From contig JASLFQ010000058.1 of NCBI GenBank assembly GCA_030150595.1, positions 1-6,066 of the forward strand: DNA of 6,066 nucleotides, in the 5' to 3' direction. A program made the translations under genes and the position numbers. The DNA is from Aquirhabdus sp. (GTDB lineage: Bacteria > Pseudomonadota > Gammaproteobacteria > Pseudomonadales > Moraxellaceae). Below the pieces are notes generated by a model. The model did no database searches. It was not told the DNA's origin and saw only the letters and a program-made list of their open reading frames with translations. Of this stretch, positions 1 through 6,066 are shown piece after piece. Numbering within the stretch: the stretch's first letter is position 1; each line of letters opens with the position of its first letter.

Positions 1-548
1 ATCGTACTGACTTGCTTTTAAGCTCTCTTAAAGGAACTGCCGTTCAAAATACCGACTTTGTAAGTTTGTCGGCTCATGGTTATAGTGCAAATGACGCGAT
101 AAATAACTTAAAAGCCGTTATAAAAGAAATCCAAGCAGCACATGCTGTCATTACCCAGCCCGTAAAAAATCGAACACTAAAAGAATCTCAGATCATTACA
201 AAAAATCTTAGCAACGTATCGCAAGAAGTTATTGATTTAGAAAGTAAGATGTCAGGCATTAACAAAGCAAACTCTGCATTCGCGCCGAGTATCGTTGCCA
301 TTAATCTGTTGGCAGCAAAGGAAAGCGAAGAGCATTCGCTCCAGAATCAACAAATTCAGAATAATGCACGTTTAGCTGCGATTGATGAACAAGCAACTGC
401 TTTAGTCAATACCATCGACGTATCGACACAAGCTGTATTTCCTAAGCGGAATATTTTTATTGCCATAGGCGCCTTATTGGGATTATTAGTTGGCGGATTG
501 ATAGCAATGCTTAAATATAAAAAAGTATTGAATAGAAACGTTCAATAA
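1..548 (+). CDS. Wzz-like polysaccharide chain-length determinant, C-terminal part (5' end outside window)
   Basis: The frame is open from the first complete codon (position 3) to TAA at 546-548, giving 181 visible residues. The TTG at position 12 is not a believable start, because the frame runs straight off the window edge. Seen: a hydrophilic, probably helical stretch, then a basic turn FPKRN and one hydrophobic segment of about 20 residues rich in Gly (GALLGLLVGG, about bases 453-509), ending in a short basic tail (KYKK). This is the layout of the C-terminal part of Wzz/PCP proteins: periplasmic coiled-coil, a proline before the second membrane helix, and a short cytoplasmic tail. Such inner-membrane proteins set the chain length of O-antigen or capsule made by Wzy polymerase. 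Family members are usually about 300-400 residues, so roughly half is visible. No kinase domain follows, so it is not a Wzc-type fusion at this end. It is more AT-rich than its neighbours, as polysaccharide genes often are. Family call inferred; other Wzz-domain exporters are possible. Confidence 0.68.
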   Translation, partial: RTDLLLSSLKGTAVQNTDFVSLSAHGYSANDAINNLKAVIKEIQAAHAVITQPVKNRTLKESQIITKNLSNVSQEVIDLESKMSGINKANSAFAPSIVAINLLAAKESEEHSLQNQQIQNNARLAAIDEQATALVNTIDVSTQAVFPKRNIFIAIGALLGLLVGGLIAMLKYKKVLNRNVQ

Positions 549-561
549 TTCTGTTATTTAT

Positions 562-603
562 AGAAGTTACTCGACTCTTTAAAATTGATGTAGAGTAACT
601 TCT
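562..603. terminator. Perfect 11-bp inverted repeat between convergent genes, possible bidirectional terminator
   Basis: AGAAGTTACTC at 562-572 is exactly the reverse complement of GAGTAACTTCT at 593-603, with a 20-base loop. It begins 14 bases after the Wzz-like stop codon and ends 5 bases before the thioesterase stop codon (minus strand), the usual place for a shared transcription terminator. Neither side has a good run of T after the stem (CTCAACTTTAAG on +, ATAAATAACAG on -), so it is not a textbook intrinsic terminator. A shorter alternative pairing exists (ACTCT 574-578 with AGAGT 592-596), which would compete with the long stem. Confidence 0.45.
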
Positions 604-608
604 CAACT

Positions 609-1406
609 TTAAGCAAACACCGCCACCGTCTGCCGACTAATCGCCACTAAATTTCCCTCATCATCCCAGATATTCGCTTCGGTGTGAGCATAGCCTGATT
701 TTGCCGCGTCAGTGACGACCTGATACTGCCACCAATTTTCGCTGCTCTTGCCAACAGGTTGTGTTAAGAACTCCAGTGTCCAACATAAGGTGCTGATCGG
801 TGCAACGGTTTTAAACATCGGTAATACGGACGGCGGCCATGCGTCAATCAAGGCGATCAGATGGGCGGCGGTTATCTGCGGAAATGAATCATACCAGCGC
901 ATCCAACCACCAAAATCTGGCTTCTCTGCACCAACGAATGGTGTCTTGCCATGTGCCCAACGCATTTCCGTTTTTTGAATAAATTCAGGGGTGATGCCTG
1001 CGATGTACGGAAACACAGGTAGATCATCAGGCTTTTTAAAATCTGGTGCAGTTTGGCGTATTGGTACATTGATCGCTGATTCACGTCCGCTACCGAAGCT
1101 GGCAAGCAAGACGGCGAGCACTTCACCATTTTGAACGAGACGAGCTTCAGCTTGCGTGACAGATTTTCCACTACGGAAGATTTCGGTTTTGAGTTCGACA
1201 TCGCCCGCCGTCACTGCACCAATGAATGAGACAGTCACTGAACGCAACATGCGCTCTTGACCAACATCACCCAGCGCTGCGATTAAACGGCTACATAGCA
1301 AACCCGCCACAAGTCCACCATAAGTGGCACGACCTTGCCCCCAACCCACGGGAATGGTGACGACATCTTGCGTCTGCGCTTGGGTGAGTAATTGATGAAT
1401 GGACAT
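609..1406 (-). CDS. TesB-like double-hotdog acyl-CoA thioesterase family protein
   Basis: A 265-residue protein if the ATG at 1406 is used; the frame can extend to a TTG at 1427 (seven more residues, MKSGDKS), but ATG is preferred. Seen: an N-terminal hotdog half (about 15-110, with GWGQGRATYGG and FRSGKSVTQAEARLVQ) and a C-terminal hotdog half (about 145-265). E. coli TesB uses an Asp/Thr/Gln triad (Asp204, Thr228, Gln278). By eye these align with Asp188 (LIDAWPPS), Thr206 (STLCWTLEF) and Gln259 (SRQTVAVF), so the active site looks intact. Family role: hydrolysis of acyl-CoA thioesters in the cytoplasm. The chain length preferred cannot be read from the sequence. It is slightly shorter than TesB (about 286 residues) and more likely a paralogous family member than TesB itself, so no symbol is given. 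It is the last gene of the minus-strand block, 113 bp after uvrC; co-transcription is uncertain. No clear Shine-Dalgarno sequence precedes the ATG. Confidence 0.85.
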   Translation of the reverse strand: MSIHQLLTQAQTQDVVTIPVGWGQGRATYGGLVAGLLCSRLIAALGDVGQERMLRSVTVSFIGAVTAGDVELKTEIFRSGKSVTQAEARLVQNGEVLAVLLASFGSGRESAINVPIRQTAPDFKKPDDLPVFPYIAGITPEFIQKTEMRWAHGKTPFVGAEKPDFGGWMRWYDSFPQITAAHLIALIDAWPPSVLPMFKTVAPISTLCWTLEFLTQPVGKSSENWWQYQVVTDAAKSGYAHTEANIWDDEGNLVAISRQTVAVFA

Positions 1407-1419
1407 GGATTTATCGCCG

Positions 1420-1471
1420 CTTTTCAAAAGAATGGTTTAAGAGTACCTGAAGCAAACAAGCTTTTGAAAAG
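1420..1471. repeat. Inverted pair of near-palindromes upstream of the thioesterase gene
   Basis: CTTTTCAAAAG at 1420-1430 and CTTTTGAAAAG at 1461-1471 are exact reverse complements of each other, 30 bases apart. Each is also itself a palindrome around one central base. The left copy ends 13 bases before the thioesterase ATG, within the region where its ribosome-binding site or promoter should be. It could be a paired operator or an AU-rich mRNA hairpin. It has no GC stem and no T-run, so it is not a convincing terminator for uvrC. Confidence 0.5.
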
Positions 1472-1476
1472 ACTCA

Positions 1477-1521
1477 ATGGACGCTGCGGTCATGGACGCA
1501 GTAGTCATGGAACGTTTGATT
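1477..1521. repeat. Three-unit, 15-bp imperfect tandem repeat directly after uvrC
   Basis: Units start at 1477, 1492 and 1507: ATGGACGCTGCGGTC, ATGGACGCAGTAGTC and ATGGAACGTTTGATT. The first two differ at three positions (12/15 identical); the third keeps only the start of the unit. The array fills the space immediately downstream of the uvrC stop codon (minus strand). On the + strand it would encode a five-residue repeat ([15 protein letters not shown]) in a short frame of about 52 codons antisense to the uvrC end. Nothing supports that frame as a gene. Confidence 0.55.
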
Positions 1522-3322
1522 ACTCATGTAGTACTTTATAAATCACCCGCGCCATGCCAGCACCAAGTCCAGCAACGCCAGCAAGATCACTTTCTGACGC
1601 ACGCAATACGCCCTGAATTCCACCAAAATGCGTGAGTAGATCGCGTCTTCGTTTTGGCCCTAGACCTGGAATCACTTCCAACACAGAACCGCCGCGCTTC
1701 TTATCGCGTTTGGCTCGATGTTTAGTAATCGCAAAACGATGCGCTTCATCACGAATCTGCTGAATCAGATGCAATGCCTTATCATCGGACTCAAGTTGAA
1801 AACTCGTACCATCCACACGATGTAATGTCTCAAGCCCAGGCTTACGTCCTTCGCCTTTGGACACGCCAATCATTAGTGGATTTAGCTCTAACTTTGCCAT
1901 CACAGCTTTGGCGACATTGAGCTGACCTTTGCCTCCGTCGATGAGCATGAGATCAGGTACAGGCTGCTTTTTATAACGTCGCTCTAGCACTTGCGCCATC
2001 GCGGCATAGTCGTCACCACCCGTAATATCAGTAATCGCATATTGGCGATAATCGCGTTTACGTGCGCCCCCTTGATCAAAGACCACGCACGATGCAATTG
2101 GTGATTCACCCATCGTATGACTAATATCAAAACATTCAATCCGATCAATCGATTGTCCTAACACTTCTTGTAAAATACGGAAGCGCTCTTTCAATTCAAT
2201 ATGATTGGCGAGTTTGGCTTTCAAAGCACTGTCTGCATTCATCGTCGCGATTTCTAGCCATTCGGCGCGATTTTCACGAACACGCGTTTTTATGGCGACC
2301 TTTTGCTTGTATTCGACTTGCAGGGCTTCTTCCAGCGCTTGCTTATCGGGCAATTCAACATTGACAATCAATTCACTCGGTAATTCATCTGCAAACTGAA
2401 AATAAAATGATGCCAAAAATTCTGACAGTAGCTCGCCAATATCCTCATTCATTTCCAAATCAGGAAAAAAGCTCTTACCTCCAAGAACCCGACCACCGCG
2501 TACATTCATGACTTGTACGCAGACAACACCTGCTTGTTGCGCAATGGCTAGAATGTCCGCTTCACCTTTAATGGTGTAGACCGCTTGCTGGGCTTGAACT
2601 TCGCGCAACATACCAAGCTGATCGCGATAAAACGCTGCTTGTTCAAAATCCAATGACTCAGCAGCGTGCTCCATTTGCACAATCAATTTTTGATTGAGCT
2701 CTGCGGTATTGCCTTGCATGAAATCAATGGTGTTGGCGACATCGATTGCATAGTCTTCGGGTGTCACCAAGCCAACACACGGCGCACGGCAGCGTTTAAT
2801 TTGATATTCCAAGCAAGGACGTTTGCGTTGGGCAAAAAAAGTGTTCTCACAAGAGCGCACCATGAACATCTTTTCCAATACCACCAATACTTCACGCGCT
2901 GCCGCAGCGCTGGGATAAGGACCGAAGAACTTACCTTCTTGATGATTACGTTTACCGCGACCTGCTGCTAATCGTGGATAGGGTTGATCAGCGGAAATAA
3001 AAATATAGAGATAAGATTTATCGTCGCGCAACATAATGTTGTATGGCGGTTTGTTTTCTTTAATCAGATTTTGTTCAAGCAATAAGGCTTCGGTTTCACT
3101 GCGGGTGATGAGGGTTTCAATATTGCGAATACGAGCAACAAGTGCTCGTGTTTTTGGATGTTCAACGGTTTTGGCAAAATAAGTCGTGACACGATTTTTT
3201 AGATTTTTGGCTTTACCGACATAGAGCAGTTCACCATCCGCACCCAGCATTTTATAGACACCGGGCAGATTCGGCAGTGTCGCAAGAATAGCTCGGATAT
3301 GATCGGCGTAAAGTTCATTCAT
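1520..3322 (-). CDS. uvrC: UvrABC excinuclease subunit C
   Basis: A full-length 600-residue UvrC, the nuclease that cuts DNA on both sides of a lesion after UvrA/UvrB recognition in nucleotide excision repair. Domains in order: GIY-YIG nuclease (about 17-95, with GVYKM at 21 and [11 protein letters not shown] at 34) for the 3' incision; a cysteine cluster Cys158, Cys170, Cys178, Cys182, matching the positions reported to hold an Fe-S cluster in E. coli UvrC; a UVR motif (about 207-241) that contacts UvrB; an RNase H-like nuclease for the 5' incision with Asp399 ([10 protein letters not shown]), Asp462 (LIDGGKGQL) and His535 (TKHRAKR) as the likely catalytic triad; and tandem helix-hairpin-helix motifs (about 547-600, [13 protein letters not shown] and [12 protein letters not shown]). 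All key residues are present. It starts 9 nt after the stop of the upstream methyltransferase gene with no Shine-Dalgarno sequence, so translation is probably coupled. No pgsA follows, unlike the uvrC-pgsA order of E. coli. Confidence 0.98.
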   Translation of the reverse strand: MNELYADHIRAILATLPNLPGVYKMLGADGELLYVGKAKNLKNRVTTYFAKTVEHPKTRALVARIRNIETLITRSETEALLLEQNLIKENKPPYNIMLRDDKSYLYIFISADQPYPRLAAGRGKRNHQEGKFFGPYPSAAAAREVLVVLEKMFMVRSCENTFFAQRKRPCLEYQIKRCRAPCVGLVTPEDYAIDVANTIDFMQGNTAELNQKLIVQMEHAAESLDFEQAAFYRDQLGMLREVQAQQAVYTIKGEADILAIAQQAGVVCVQVMNVRGGRVLGGKSFFPDLEMNEDIGELLSEFLASFYFQFADELPSELIVNVELPDKQALEEALQVEYKQKVAIKTRVRENRAEWLEIATMNADSALKAKLANHIELKERFRILQEVLGQSIDRIECFDISHTMGESPIASCVVFDQGGARKRDYRQYAITDITGGDDYAAMAQVLERRYKKQPVPDLMLIDGGKGQLNVAKAVMAKLELNPLMIGVSKGEGRKPGLETLHRVDGTSFQLESDDKALHLIQQIRDEAHRFAITKHRAKRDKKRGGSVLEVIPGLGPKRRRDLLTHFGGIQGVLRASESDLAGVAGLGAGMARVIYKVLHE

Positions 3323-3331
3323 GATGAGACA

Positions 3332-4597
3332 TTACGACAAGAAGCCATCGGCAAGCAACAATGTTTCCAAACACTGTTCTTGAATGCCATAAAAATCCTT
3401 AATCGACTCAATCTGCTTCAAAACTTCCGCCTTTTTAGCAAAATTATCGCGCTTGACCGCCAGAATCATCTTATTCTTACTGGTATGTTCGAGCGCTACA
3501 AATTCAAAAACTTTAGTCTCATAGCCACACGCTTCCAGTAAAAGCGCGCGCAAACCATCGGTCAACATTTCCGCTTCTTGTCCCAAATGCACACCATGTT
3601 GGAGCATTGGACGCAACACTTGCGGGCTTTGAATTTGCGGTCTCACCTGCTTATGGCAGCACGGCGCGCACATGATAATCGACGCGCCCAAACGAATGCC
3701 TGTATGCAACGCATAATCCGTCGCCACATCACAGGCATGCAGCGCAATCATCACATCAACCGCCTCTGGATGATAACTGCGCACATCGCCTTGATAAAAG
3801 GCTAAGCCTTCCAGCGACAAGTGATCAATCACATTGCTGCATAGTTTTACCAACTCAGAGCGTAACTCAACGCCTGTCACATCAGCGGTATAACCTAGTG
3901 TTTCACGCAAAAAATCATGAATGGCAAAGGTCAAATAGCCTTTCCCTGCACCGAAATCTACGACATGGACAGGGTGTGATTTAGGTAGTTTTAAGGATTC
4001 AAACGCATGTTGAAACACTTCAATAAACTTATTGATTTGCTTCCATTTACGTGACATTGCAGGAATGAGTTGATAATTGGCATCCGTCACGCCCAAACCT
4101 TTAAGAAAGGGTCGATTAATATCAATATAACGAAATTTTTCTCGGTCATGGGCTTTAGCAACAACAGCCGTTCCAGCTGTCTTTTGCACATGGATGGTCG
4201 GTTGATTTTTCTTATTAAAAGTCAGTTGAATCTCTTCTGCCTGCAAACGTAAATGCGCGCTCTTAAAACTTTCTGCTTGGTTCTGATCCAAATAGATTTG
4301 AATCTTGGCTAGACCTTCATCAAACGAGAAATTCTTAGTCACATCCTTAGTCTGATAATGATACACAAACGACAAATGCGGCTGGCCCTTGATCTCAAAC
4401 AATCGAACCGAAATCTTATTTAACGCTTCTTCTGCGCCGCGATATTTGCCTAGACTTAATTTTACAAAACCCGATTCATGCGCGTCATTGCTGGCAAGAC
4501 TTGCCGCCAGCATTGCAAGAAATTGCGTAGTCGGATTTTCGGATTGATCTAAAGCACTTTCGGCAGCAATCATGTATTCATCGTCGGAGTGGGTCAT
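3332..4597 (-). CDS. SAM-dependent methyltransferase, PF13679 (Methyltransf_32) type, substrate unknown
   Basis: A 421-residue protein from the ATG at 4597; a TTG eight codons upstream (4621) is rejected because a promoter -10 element lies in that stretch. Seen: an N-terminal region of about 150 residues with no motif I recognise; a linker DREKFRYIDINRPFLKGLGV (151-170); then a class I Rossmann methyltransferase with the SAM-binding motif VVDFGAGKGYLTFA (212-225), the acidic VELR (243-246), GDVRSY (270-275), IALHACDVATDYAL (284-297), and a cysteine-rich CAPCCHKQVR (310-319). The HACD-AT-D-A and CAPCCHK signatures are typical of the PF13679 group, which also includes eukaryotic METTL25/GSTCD-like proteins. 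The family's bacterial substrate is not known to me. The cysteines could bind metal or act on substrate (inference). It is the first gene of a likely two-gene operon with uvrC. Confidence 0.86.
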   Translation of the reverse strand: MTHSDDEYMIAAESALDQSENPTTQFLAMLAASLASNDAHESGFVKLSLGKYRGAEEALNKISVRLFEIKGQPHLSFVYHYQTKDVTKNFSFDEGLAKIQIYLDQNQAESFKSAHLRLQAEEIQLTFNKKNQPTIHVQKTAGTAVVAKAHDREKFRYIDINRPFLKGLGVTDANYQLIPAMSRKWKQINKFIEVFQHAFESLKLPKSHPVHVVDFGAGKGYLTFAIHDFLRETLGYTADVTGVELRSELVKLCSNVIDHLSLEGLAFYQGDVRSYHPEAVDVMIALHACDVATDYALHTGIRLGASIIMCAPCCHKQVRPQIQSPQVLRPMLQHGVHLGQEAEMLTDGLRALLLEACGYETKVFEFVALEHTSKNKMILAVKRDNFAKKAEVLKQIESIKDFYGIQEQCLETLLLADGFLS

Positions 4598-4603
4598 GGT
4601 GGG

Positions 4604-4612
4604 ATTATAGCA
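4604..4612 (-). promoter_or_regulatory. Consensus extended -10 promoter for the methyltransferase-uvrC operon
   Basis: Read on the minus strand, 4612 to 4604 is TGCTATAAT, a perfect TG-N extended -10 element. No good -35 hexamer lies 16-18 bp upstream, which extended -10 promoters tolerate. It sits between the tyrS terminator and the methyltransferase ATG. With the last T at -7, +1 falls on base 4597, the A of the ATG. The mRNA would then be leaderless, consistent with the absence of a Shine-Dalgarno sequence (CCCACC precedes the ATG). This is a sequence match only; no transcript data. Confidence 0.6.
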
Positions 4613-4662
4613 ATTTAGCAAAGGCTACCAGTAAGCAAATAAAAAGAGACTTTCTTCCGCAT

Positions 4663-4693
4663 AAAAAAAGGCGAATGAATGATCCGCCTTTTT
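4663..4693 (-). terminator. Intrinsic terminator of tyrS
   Basis: Arms AAAAAGGCG (4665-4673) and CGCCTTTTT (4685-4693) form a perfect 9-bp stem with an 11-base loop. On the minus strand the stem is followed by a run of seven T (4669-4663), the classic intrinsic terminator. It lies 19 bases past the tyrS stop codon. The A/T arms could also work on the other strand, but no + strand gene ends here. Confidence 0.88.
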
Positions 4694-4712
4694 ATCAATC
4701 ACTTAATAATTC

Positions 4713-5921
4713 TTACGCCACAATCACTCTTGCAATCGCTTTCTTACCCGCTTGAATCACGACATTAGCACCCGCTGCCAAACTAAATGACGCATCAACC
4801 ACAACACCATCAACTTTGACTGAACCACGCGCCAAAGCATCTTTGGCTTGCGCTGCATTTTTAGTCAGATTCGCACGACTGAGTACACTAGTAATAAATA
4901 AGGCTTCTTGCCCTTCCAGTGCCAATGTCACTTCAGGAATGTCATCTGGAATCTCTCCATCGACAATCCGATTGCCTGCGCTCTTATGCGCATTCGCTGC
5001 CGCATCGGCATCGTGGAAACGCTCAATTAATTCAACCGCAATACGCTTCTTCAATTCCTGCGGATTCAGACCATTTGCCATCTCAGCGAGAAAGCCATTG
5101 ATCTCATCCATCGGACGGAAACTGAGCAACTCAAAATAACGTGGAATCAAACTGTCAGGCATCGACAGAATCTTCTGATACATACTTCCCGCTGCATCAT
5201 GCACGCCGATGTAATTTTGCAGGGATTTAGACATCTTCTGCACACCATCCAATCCTTCAAGAATCGGCAAGGTAATGCAAATCTGCGCGCTCTGTCCGTA
5301 ACGCGCCTGCAGCGTACGACCCATCAGCAAGTTAAACGTCTGATCCGTTCCGCCTAACTCGACATCGGCTTGGAGTTCCACTGAATCATAGCCTTGCACC
5401 AACGGATACAAGAACTCATGAATCGCAATCGACTGTTGTGCTTTGAAACGCTTCGTAAAATCGTCACGCTCCATCATGCGCGTGACCGTATATTGCGATG
5501 CCAAAGCGATCATATCGGCCGCACTTTTCTTCTCAAACCATGTTGAGTTAAACACGATTTTTGTTTTGGCTGGATCAAGAATTTTGAATACTTGTTCTTG
5601 ATAGCTTTTTGCATTTTCAAGGACCTGCTCACGAGTCAAAGGAGGACGCGTTGCACTTTTGCCTGTCGGATCGCCAATCATCGCAGTGAAATCGCCAATC
5701 AAAAAGTAGACTTCATGTCCCAACTCTTGAAACATGCGCAGTTTATTGATCAAGACTGTATGGCCCAAATGCAAATCAGGTGCAGTCGGATCAAAGCCCG
5801 CTTTGACACGCAAAGGACGATTTTCTTGGAGTTTTTTGAGCAGCTCATCACGTTGAATAATGTCGCTGGTGCCGCGCTCAATCAGCGCGAGTTGTTGTTC
5901 CGCAGGCAGAAAAATCGTCAT
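4713..5921 (-). CDS. tyrS: Tyrosine--tRNA ligase (KMSKS type)
   Basis: A 402-residue class I aminoacyl-tRNA synthetase that activates tyrosine with ATP and charges tRNA-Tyr in the cytoplasm. Seen: HIGH-box variant in [13 protein letters not shown] (42-54), [20 protein letters not shown] (76-95), VQGYDS (175-180) and [16 protein letters not shown] (187-202) of the amino-acid pocket, the KMSKS loop (229-233), and a C-terminal S4 RNA-binding domain (about 341-400). The canonical KMSKS, and Lys-Ala before GFDP where E. coli-type enzymes have Tyr-Cys, place it in the TyrZ-like subgroup instead of the E. coli TyrS subgroup, which has KFGKT. ATG at 5921 is chosen over a TTG at 5942 because [17 protein letters not shown] matches the usual N-terminus of this group. 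It is probably a single-gene unit with its own terminator. No Shine-Dalgarno sequence is visible. No T-box or other leader is seen, as expected in a gammaproteobacterium. Confidence 0.97.
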   Translation of the reverse strand: MTIFLPAEQQLALIERGTSDIIQRDELLKKLQENRPLRVKAGFDPTAPDLHLGHTVLINKLRMFQELGHEVYFLIGDFTAMIGDPTGKSATRPPLTREQVLENAKSYQEQVFKILDPAKTKIVFNSTWFEKKSAADMIALASQYTVTRMMERDDFTKRFKAQQSIAIHEFLYPLVQGYDSVELQADVELGGTDQTFNLLMGRTLQARYGQSAQICITLPILEGLDGVQKMSKSLQNYIGVHDAAGSMYQKILSMPDSLIPRYFELLSFRPMDEINGFLAEMANGLNPQELKKRIAVELIERFHDADAAANAHKSAGNRIVDGEIPDDIPEVTLALEGQEALFITSVLSRANLTKNAAQAKDALARGSVKVDGVVVDASFSLAAGANVVIQAGKKAIARVIVA

Positions 5922-6044
5922 AGCTAGAAAATATAAGTGCAATAATATTGCGACATATTTTAGCCTTTTTTAACATTGATGAGTTAGTGATAAATACAGG
6001 TTTGAGTTACTCTATTCTTTATAGCCATTCAACAGCCACTAACT
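5922..6044. promoter_or_regulatory. Divergent intergenic region with palindrome upstream of tyrS
   Basis: This 123-bp AT-rich region separates tyrS (minus) from a reading frame starting rightward at 6045, so it should hold both promoters. A perfect odd palindrome GCAATAATATTGC occupies 5939-5951, 17 bases upstream of the tyrS ATG. Candidate tyrS -10 elements on the minus strand are TAAAAT (5962-5957, giving a leader of about 29 nt that begins with the palindrome) and TATATT (5935-5930, almost leaderless). Neither has a convincing -35. No clear rightward promoter could be picked. Confidence 0.35.
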
Positions 6045-6066
6045 ATGACGCAGCAATCGAAAAAAG
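6045..6066 (+). CDS. Possible start of a divergent gene, cut by the window edge
   Basis: ATG at 6045 opens a frame reading MTQQSKK to the end of the window. The frame upstream closes at TGA 6003-6005, so if this is a gene the ATG is the natural start. Seven residues do not allow identification. Established context: in Pseudomonas and relatives the gene divergent from tyrS is often an M23-family peptidoglycan endopeptidase, and a short polar basic N-terminus would suit that. This is inference from gene order only. No Shine-Dalgarno sequence is visible. Confidence 0.4.

Noticed and set aside
872..1201. 109-residue open frame on the minus strand inside the thioesterase gene
   Set aside because: It lies in another frame of a gene with intact catalytic residues, has no recognisable domain, and its composition is that of a frame shadow.
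1477..1635. Short + strand frame beginning [15 protein letters not shown]
   Set aside because: About 52 codons, mostly antisense to the uvrC 3' end, no ribosome-binding site or promoter; the repeat is better described as a DNA tandem repeat.
2896..2910. Perfect 15-base palindrome GCGCTGCCGCAGCGC inside uvrC
   Set aside because: It encodes a run of four alanines (SAAAAR); repeated GCN codons easily make such a palindrome.
3131..3155. Terminator-like hairpin on the + strand inside uvrC (ACGAGCA, 5-base loop, TGCTCGT, then TTTTT)
   Set aside because: It looks like an intrinsic terminator antisense to uvrC, but it is explained by the conserved coding stretch KTRALVARI, and no + strand transcript is expected there.
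4598..4621. TTG start extending the methyltransferase by eight residues (and similar TTG extensions at 1427 and 5942)
   Set aside because: Each has an ATG close downstream that fits the family N-terminus; at 4598-4621 the extension overlaps a consensus -10 element.
5592..5927. 111-residue + strand open frame antisense to tyrS
   Set aside because: Fully antisense to a conserved synthetase gene, no recognisable domain, no promoter or ribosome-binding site seen. The same reasoning removes the other + strand frames opposite uvrC, the methyltransferase and tyrS.
1..6066. A new defence, mobile or biosynthetic system
   Set aside because: All complete genes belong to known families with household roles or a broadly distributed methyltransferase family. 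No repeats-with-spacers, transposase, integrase, toxin-antitoxin or clustered unknown genes are present.

Overview
The window looks like ordinary chromosome from a gammaproteobacterium. The UvrC, the KMSKS-type tyrosyl-tRNA synthetase and the TesB-like thioesterase read like Acinetobacter/Moraxellaceae or related proteins. That placement is inferred from remembered family resemblance and was not tested by a search. Most of the window is near 50 % G+C, but the left edge is clearly more AT-rich (70 G/C in the first 180 bases by hand count).

Layout. Left edge, + strand: the C-terminal half of a Wzz-like polysaccharide chain-length regulator, cut off by the window. It converges on a block of minus-strand genes, and the two gene ends are separated by a perfect 11-bp inverted repeat. 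In transcription order (right to left) the minus-strand genes are tyrS (tyrosyl-tRNA synthetase) with a good intrinsic terminator; a PF13679-type SAM-dependent methyltransferase of unknown substrate; uvrC, starting 9 nt after the methyltransferase stop; and, after 113 bp, a double-hotdog acyl-CoA thioesterase. At the right edge a divergent reading frame starts on the + strand, with only seven codons visible.

How they work together. tyrS appears to be its own unit, with a terminator behind it and an intergenic region in front. The methyltransferase and uvrC are probably co-transcribed from a consensus extended -10 promoter between the tyrS terminator and the methyltransferase ATG. The spacing predicts transcription starting on the A of the ATG, so the methyltransferase mRNA may be leaderless. 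The thioesterase may be read through from uvrC or have its own promoter. The genes serve unrelated tasks: translation, methylation, nucleotide excision repair, acyl-CoA metabolism and surface polysaccharide.

No CRISPR array, tRNA, rRNA, insertion sequence, phage gene, toxin-antitoxin pair or defence cassette was found. I see no new multi-gene system. The points worth a second look are the predicted leaderless start, the lack of any clear Shine-Dalgarno sequence at all five visible starts, the methyltransferase-uvrC pairing, and small repeats and palindromes in the intergenic regions.
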